From NCBI GenBank assembly GCA_903868295.1, contig CAIPUQ010000290.1, positions 1 to 41,593 of the forward strand: a stretch of DNA of 41,593 nt. The letters are read 5' to 3'. Shown piece after piece: positions 37,752 to 41,593 of this stretch. Below the pieces are notes generated by a model. The model saw nothing but the letters and a program-made list of their open reading frames with translations. It was not told the DNA's origin and did not search any database. Both the position numbers and the translations under genes were made by a program. Position 1 is the stretch's first letter; each line of letters opens with the position of its first letter. Source of the stretch: an uncultured Roseiflexaceae bacterium. GTDB taxonomy: Bacteria; Chloroflexota; Chloroflexia; Chloroflexales; Roseiflexaceae.

Positions 37752-38255
37752 ATGTTGTCCACGCGAACCATAGTTATTGCTCTTGTTCTTGTTGCGAGTA
37801 CGCTCAGTGCGTGCGGCAACCGGCAATCCGACAGTGCAATTACGCAACTCGAAATCAATCAACCGACCCCTTCGCGACCAGCAGCACCACCCGAACAAGG
37901 TGCGTTGGTGATGCTCGATGACGCCGTCCCGGTTGGTATCAACGATGCCTGTCATGCGACGTACTACACCAAGCGCTCACCCGAAGAAGCAATCATCGCG
38001 GTGAACGGCCTCTTCAAGACCAAGGGTTTCCGGGTGAATCCGAATTCGCGCCAGACACAATCGATGTCGAACTTGACCAACGAAGCATGGGTTACCTCAC
38101 GCACCGGGCGCGATGTAACGTTCATCAATGCGGTCTATCCGATTGGGTACGAATTCAACCAAGAGTGGGATCCCATGCAAGGAATCGCCACGGACACCGT
38201 CGTCCAAATTGTGTATAAGCAGTATCTCGACGACAGTGGGAACTGCAACTACTAA
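37752..38255 (+). CDS. Small putative lipoprotein of unknown function
   Basis: The 167-aa product has a lipoprotein signal: a short N-terminus, a hydrophobic stretch and a lipobox LSAC with the acylated Cys at residue 21. A Pro-rich linker follows, then about 115 residues of soluble domain with two further Cys residues (in NDACHATYY near the start and in GNCNY at the end) that could pair. I do not recognise the domain. AAGGAA at 37741-37746 precedes the ATG. It follows the crtI-like gene after 62 bases with no terminator between them, so co-transcription is possible, and it ends at a strong hairpin. Confidence 0.85.
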   Translation: MLSTRTIVIALVLVASTLSACGNRQSDSAITQLEINQPTPSRPAAPPEQGALVMLDDAVPVGINDACHATYYTKRSPEEAIIAVNGLFKTKGFRVNPNSRQTQSMSNLTNEAWVTSRTGRDVTFINAVYPIGYEFNQEWDPMQGIATDTVVQIVYKQYLDDSGNCNY

Positions 38256-38265
38256 CTGCAAAAGT

Positions 38266-38296
38266 AAACCCTCCCCACTATCGTGGGGAGGGTTTT
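38266..38296. terminator. Hairpin terminator between convergent gene groups, likely bidirectional
   Basis: A perfect 13-bp GC-rich stem (38266-38278 with 38283-38295) encloses a TATC loop. On the + strand it ends in TTTTG just after the lipoprotein gene. On the - strand it is followed by TTTACTTTTG, so it can also stop the lectin-side transcripts. The roughly 200 bases between it and the lectin stop (38297-38497) hold no gene that I can support. Confidence 0.85.
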
Positions 38297-38497
38297 GACA
38301 TTAAATCGGTTGTTTCGATAAACATCATTACAAGAAACACATCGCAAAAACTCCGGCCACAATCGAACGAGGTACTTTAGCGAACTCGCGTCTCATCACT
38401 AATTGAAACCTGAGCGGTTGAGTCTGTGTGATTTCGTTCGCGTACTCCACAAAACGTTCGCCGCTTGTGTATGTAAAAACCACTTTCGAACACATTG

Positions 38498-39121
38498 CTA
38501 GTTCAGGACTGTCCCGCGGGCAGCGTACTCCACCACAAAGCGCTTCATCTTGTCGCGGAAGAAGGGATTGGTGGTCACTGCATCGCAGGGGTAATTATTA
38601 CCTGCCACCCAACCATCGCGATACATGTAGCCGACACATCGTTCAGCAACGTTATTATCGGGATGGTAGGTATGCCAGAGAAAAGTCGAATTTTTGAGCA
38701 CAATGCCCTTCTCAGGTCCGCCCGTCCATCGAAAAACTCCGACCGCAGCGTAACTATTGGCCCCGATCCACGCCCCCGTGGCATCTGGCCAACGCAATCC
38801 CGACAGGTTCAAAATCGCGGTCCGCACACACCAGTCCTCTGACCCATTCGTAATGGTGGCCAGATACCCGCGCACGCCACGGAACGTCCGTTGTGAGGCC
38901 AGTATGTCGGCTTGGTTCCAGGTCACATCTTTGTAGTACGTCACAATCTCATAGCGATGGGCTACGCCGTTTGCTTGACGCCAAAAGCAACCCTTGGACG
39001 GTTCATAAGCACGGGTGCTCGCATCCGTCGCATTCGGCAACAGAACTATCGACAGCACTGCGACACAGACAAACAGGCTTGTCAGGACAACACTGCGGAT
39101 ACGACTGGTTCTATGGTTCAT
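38498..39121 (-). CDS. Secreted C-type-lectin-like domain protein
   Basis: The 207-aa product has a signal peptide (Arg-containing start, hydrophobic stretch, TDASTRA) and a single C-type lectin-like fold. The markers are HRYEIV, TWNQAD, GYLATITNGSEDWCV, AWIGANS, FRWTGGPEKG and the final FVVEY, with Cys residues in the usual late positions (RCVGY, YPCDA). The Ca/sugar-binding EPN or QPD and WND motifs are not present, so classic Ca-dependent sugar binding is doubtful. GAGAGG lies four to five bases before the ATG. It starts 30 bases after the miaA stop on the same strand. Confidence 0.88.
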   Translation of the reverse strand: MNHRTSRIRSVVLTSLFVCVAVLSIVLLPNATDASTRAYEPSKGCFWRQANGVAHRYEIVTYYKDVTWNQADILASQRTFRGVRGYLATITNGSEDWCVRTAILNLSGLRWPDATGAWIGANSYAAVGVFRWTGGPEKGIVLKNSTFLWHTYHPDNNVAERCVGYMYRDGWVAGNNYPCDAVTTNPFFRDKMKRFVVEYAARGTVLN

Positions 39122-39151
39122 ACTGACCTCTCTTCTGTCACCTTCATTGTA

Positions 39152-40072
39152 TCAATCACGAATCGTTGGACGATGAAAAACAGATGACAGTTGCTCTATA
39201 GCACACGGCATCGTATGATTGATTGTAGTAAAGCGTCTGAACCATGTCGACTGCCGTCGCGCAAACGCATGTGTATTGAATTTAATGCGCTGGACTGCTT
39301 CTGCCAACGTGCACTCGTCTGCCAAGTAGGGTTGTAGTTCGCGGTACCCTATGCCGGACATCGCGGGCAACGCCCACCCATAGCCTGCCGCAACAAGCGA
39401 CTGTACCTCGGCGACCAGTCCATCCGCAAGCATTGCATCCACCCGCGCATCGATCCGTTGGTAGAGTTCTTCGCTCGGCATTTGCAACCACACCACGGTC
39501 GGCTCGAACGTCAACGCTCCTTTGGTCTGGAGCGACGAAAAGGGTGTCCCCGTACCAATACACACCTCGAGTGCTCGGACAACGCGACGGACATTGGTCG
39601 TGTGGATGCTCGCCGCGGCGACGGGATCCAGCAGCGCCAATCGACGGTGGAGTGCCTCATGACCGTCACGGAGCGCATCTGCTTCGAGCTGTGCACGGAG
39701 GTCATCGTTTGGCGGCAACTCTGGTACCGTCCAGCCTTCGAGGAGCGCCGCCAAATACTGGCCCGTCCCACCTGCCACAATCGGCAATACCCCTCGTTCG
39801 ACACAACTCGATATCGCTGCTAACGCATCAGCGCGAAACATGGCAAGGCTGTACCATGCATCCGGCTTGGCGACATCAATCAAATGATGCTGAACCAACG
39901 CACGTTCTGCGACCGTGGGTTTCGCCGTACCGATGTCCATCTGCTGATAGATTTGGCGCGAATCAGCCGAGATGATTTCTCCACCGTACGCACGGGCTGC
40001 CTCGATAGCGAGGGCGCTCTTGCCCACTGCGGTTTGACCCACAATAAACAACACTTGGGGTTTGGTTGGCAT
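39152..40072 (-). CDS. miaA: tRNA dimethylallyltransferase MiaA
   Basis: The 306-aa product is of normal length. It transfers the dimethylallyl group of DMAPP to N6 of A37 in tRNAs reading UNN codons, the first step towards ms2i6A. The P-loop reads GQTAVGKS (12-19; GPTASGKS is usual). The catalytic Asp is in ISADSRQIYQQMDIGTAKP (Asp37), and the GGTGQYLAALLEG and GIGYRELQPYL signatures are intact. The ribosome binding site (AAGAAG) is weak. It follows the DUF951 gene after 48 bases on the same strand. Confidence 0.96.
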   Translation of the reverse strand: MPTKPQVLFIVGQTAVGKSALAIEAARAYGGEIISADSRQIYQQMDIGTAKPTVAERALVQHHLIDVAKPDAWYSLAMFRADALAAISSCVERGVLPIVAGGTGQYLAALLEGWTVPELPPNDDLRAQLEADALRDGHEALHRRLALLDPVAAASIHTTNVRRVVRALEVCIGTGTPFSSLQTKGALTFEPTVVWLQMPSEELYQRIDARVDAMLADGLVAEVQSLVAAGYGWALPAMSGIGYRELQPYLADECTLAEAVQRIKFNTHAFARRQSTWFRRFTTINHTMPCAIEQLSSVFHRPTIRD

Positions 40073-40120
40073 CGTCTGCTTCTTTTGAAAACGACCACCT
40101 GGCGATGGGCGTATCGACCA

Positions 40121-40345
40121 TTACACGTCTTGGTTCTGAGGCACCGACCCAGGATTCAACGATGGGCGCGCCAAAATGACGGTTACTCGACGCTCGAAAT
40201 CGCTTCGTGGCATCAGGATACGATGCTGGCACTGTTCGCACCGGACCCCGATATCTGCGCCCAGCCGTACCACACGCCACGCATTGCCGCCACAGGCGTG
40301 GGGCTTGCGTAGTTGCACGACGATATCGAGCTGTACCTCATGCAT
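40121..40345 (-). CDS. DUF951 family small protein
   Basis: The 74-aa product matches the DUF951 pattern: DIVVQLRKPHACGGNAWRV, a GADIGVRC strand, CEQCQH and the PRSDFERRV end. The family is found in many Gram-positive and Chloroflexota genomes (B. subtilis YyzM is a member) and has no established function; its Cys residues suggest a possible metal site (inference). I chose the ATG at 40345 because the family starts just there. In-frame ATGs at 40384 and 40357 would lengthen the protein into the mazG gene. With this start it overlaps the mazG stop by eight bases, consistent with coupled translation. Confidence 0.85.
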   Translation of the reverse strand: MHEVQLDIVVQLRKPHACGGNAWRVVRLGADIGVRCEQCQHRILMPRSDFERRVTVILARPSLNPGSVPQNQDV

Positions 40346-41593
40346 CGCTATCGGCATCGCGCCACAACTCCTCGGTTTGGCCATTCAAATGTCCATCACG
40401 GGCATACAACGCATCCACGCGACGACGATATCGTGCATTAACTTCACGCAGCGCCGCCTCGGCATCGAGGTTGTGCTGGGCCGCAGAGACGGCCAGTGTA
40501 AACAACTGCACCCCAATCGTCTCGTGTGTTGCGTCAGCAGACGTTCCTGCGATGACCATGCCGTAGCGCTTCGATTTGTTGATGAGCGCACTCGTAGCGG
40601 TCAACGCGGGGAGCGCCAATGGCACACCAGCCAAGGGGCTTTTGGGGGTCGCAGTACCTGCAGATTCTGTCGCCTTGATGGCATACCAGTTTTTGAGGAC
40701 TGCCTCGCTGTCGTTGGCAGCAACATCACCAAACACATGCGGGTGGCGGCGCACAAACTTCGTGGTCACGGCAGCATAGACGTCTTCCATGGTGAATCGT
40801 CCCGCTTGCCGCGCCATCTCGGCTTGCATCAAGATATTGAGCAAAACATCGCCGAGTTCTTCGACCAAACTCCCATCGTCGGCGCGATCGAGGGCGTCGA
40901 TTGCCTCGTAGGCTTCTTCGAGCAGGGTGCGTCGCAACGACTGCGGGGTCTGTTCGTGATCCCATGGACAGCCCGCAGGGCCGAGCAAGCGCTCGATCAC
41001 ATACCCAATGCCATCGGCGGTGCGTAGATTGTCGAGCGGCTCTGCGGCAGTGATATACAAGGTGACGGGATAGTGTGTGGGTGGGTGGACCCCGCCGATG
41101 GTACCCCACTCGACCGACCCCTGACCACGTAACAGTGCACAACGGGTTTCGCTCTGGTATACCGCCCGAAGATGGAGCAGCACCGCTGCTGCAATCTGTG
41201 GTGTGTCGATGTTGCAGATCCATGCTTCGGCATGCGGCCGCACCGGGCTGGGGGTAACTCGGTGCACATACGGCGTGCTGGTATGAAACGTCGCCCAACT
41301 CGCCCGTGCATCGGGGCTCGGCACAAACGCCAAGGCATCACACCACTGGGCATTGGCCGCCGCACCATGAAAACCGAGTTCTGCGGCATACGCATCAATC
41401 GGGTGTTCCCCAGGGAGAATTCGACAGCGTTGTGGGACACGGCCAACAATCGCCGCCACCGTTGCATCGGCGATGCGGGGATGCCCCGGGACGAGGTACA
41501 GCACATCCCCCGCACATGCTTCGAGCGCATCAGCGATACGCTGTGCAGCGTCGGGCAGGGCGAGCAGATCATCAAATGCGGTATACGACGCGA
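40338..41593 (-). CDS. mazG: MazG-type nucleotide pyrophosphohydrolase with N-terminal methylase-like region (5'-partial)
   Basis: The frame stays open to the window edge; the GTG at 41504 is internal, since the 29 codons before it also read as protein (ending GDVLYLVPGHP, a tetrapyrrole methylase-like motif). The protein is therefore a YabN/MazG-type fusion. The MazG domain shows GCPWDHEQTPQSLRRTLLEEAYEAIDAL and EELGDVLLN, the E-x-x-E...E-x-x-D metal-binding pattern of NTP pyrophosphohydrolases, then FVRRHPHVFGD. The second MazG half is degenerate: where GDLLF is expected it reads GVQLF, so only one site seems active. MazG hydrolyses NTPs, including damaged ones, to NMP and PPi. It heads a housekeeping group with DUF951 and miaA. 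Confidence 0.93.
   Translation of the reverse strand, partial: ASYTAFDDLLALPDAAQRIADALEACAGDVLYLVPGHPRIADATVAAIVGRVPQRCRILPGEHPIDAYAAELGFHGAAANAQWCDALAFVPSPDARASWATFHTSTPYVHRVTPSPVRPHAEAWICNIDTPQIAAAVLLHLRAVYQSETRCALLRGQGSVEWGTIGGVHPPTHYPVTLYITAAEPLDNLRTADGIGYVIERLLGPAGCPWDHEQTPQSLRRTLLEEAYEAIDALDRADDGSLVEELGDVLLNILMQAEMARQAGRFTMEDVYAAVTTKFVRRHPHVFGDVAANDSEAVLKNWYAIKATESAGTATPKSPLAGVPLALPALTATSALINKSKRYGMVIAGTSADATHETIGVQLFTLAVSAAQHNLDAEAALREVNARYRRRVDALYARDGHLNGQTEELWRDADSDA

Noticed and set aside
38428..38842. Small + strand frames opposite the lectin gene
   Set aside because: The - strand frame has a signal peptide, a ribosome binding site and a C-type-lectin pattern; the + strand frames have none of these.
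40176..41027. Long + strand frame (283 codons) opposite mazG
   Set aside because: It has no ribosome binding site or recognisable protein features and is antisense to conserved MazG and DUF951 motifs.

Overview
The window reads as part of a bacterial chromosome, most likely from the phylum Chloroflexota. Three things point there: very long secreted proteins built from LamG, RCC1 and discoidin-type modules, Thr-Pro-rich linkers of the TxTxTPTxTP kind, and a kinase-like domain fused to WD40 repeats beside two carotenoid desaturases. This is an inference from gene content; there is no rRNA in the window to confirm it. I see no tRNA, rRNA, CRISPR array, transposase, integrase or phage gene.

Bases 1-26288 hold two giant genes on the + strand. 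The first is open from base 1, so its true start lies outside the window; at least 6,457 codons are present. It carries membrane helices near the visible N-terminus, two Ca-binding TSP3-like blocks that bracket a helical, partly membrane-like core, about nine LamG domains, an F-type lectin-like domain, a discoidin-like domain nested inside a LamG domain, a propeller-like region, Ig-like modules, a P-domain and a terminal RCC1 region. The second gene (2,300 aa) starts 11 bases after the first stop, with its ribosome binding site overlapping that stop. It has a signal peptide, three blocks of seven RCC1 repeats, two LamG-like domains, a discoidin-like domain and Thr-Pro linkers. The shared modules suggest a common origin and a joint surface or extracellular role, probably binding of glycans or other cells. 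A strong hairpin terminator ends this unit.

Bases 26404-30283 encode an ABC importer of the BMP/nucleoside (NupO-NupP-NupQ or RbsA-like) type: a double ATPase and two permeases in tight order, followed by a terminator. No binding lipoprotein gene lies nearby. Bases 30411-31703 encode a CNNM/CorC membrane protein with CBS domains. Bases 31771-37689 form a tight group: a plant/cyanobacterial-type (CrtP-like) desaturase, a membrane-anchored pseudokinase with fourteen WD40 repeats, and a CrtI-type desaturase. The two oxidoreductases suggest carotenoid synthesis. A small lipoprotein gene follows and ends at a hairpin that can act in both directions.

Bases 38498-41593 are on the - strand and converge on that hairpin. 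Read in order they are mazG (N-terminus outside the window), a DUF951 gene overlapping its stop, miaA, and a secreted C-type-lectin-like protein. The first three are housekeeping genes; the lectin is an unusual companion.

The best candidate for something undescribed is the giant pair: a tandem, translationally coupled set of multi-lectin proteins, one of them with an internal membrane-like core.
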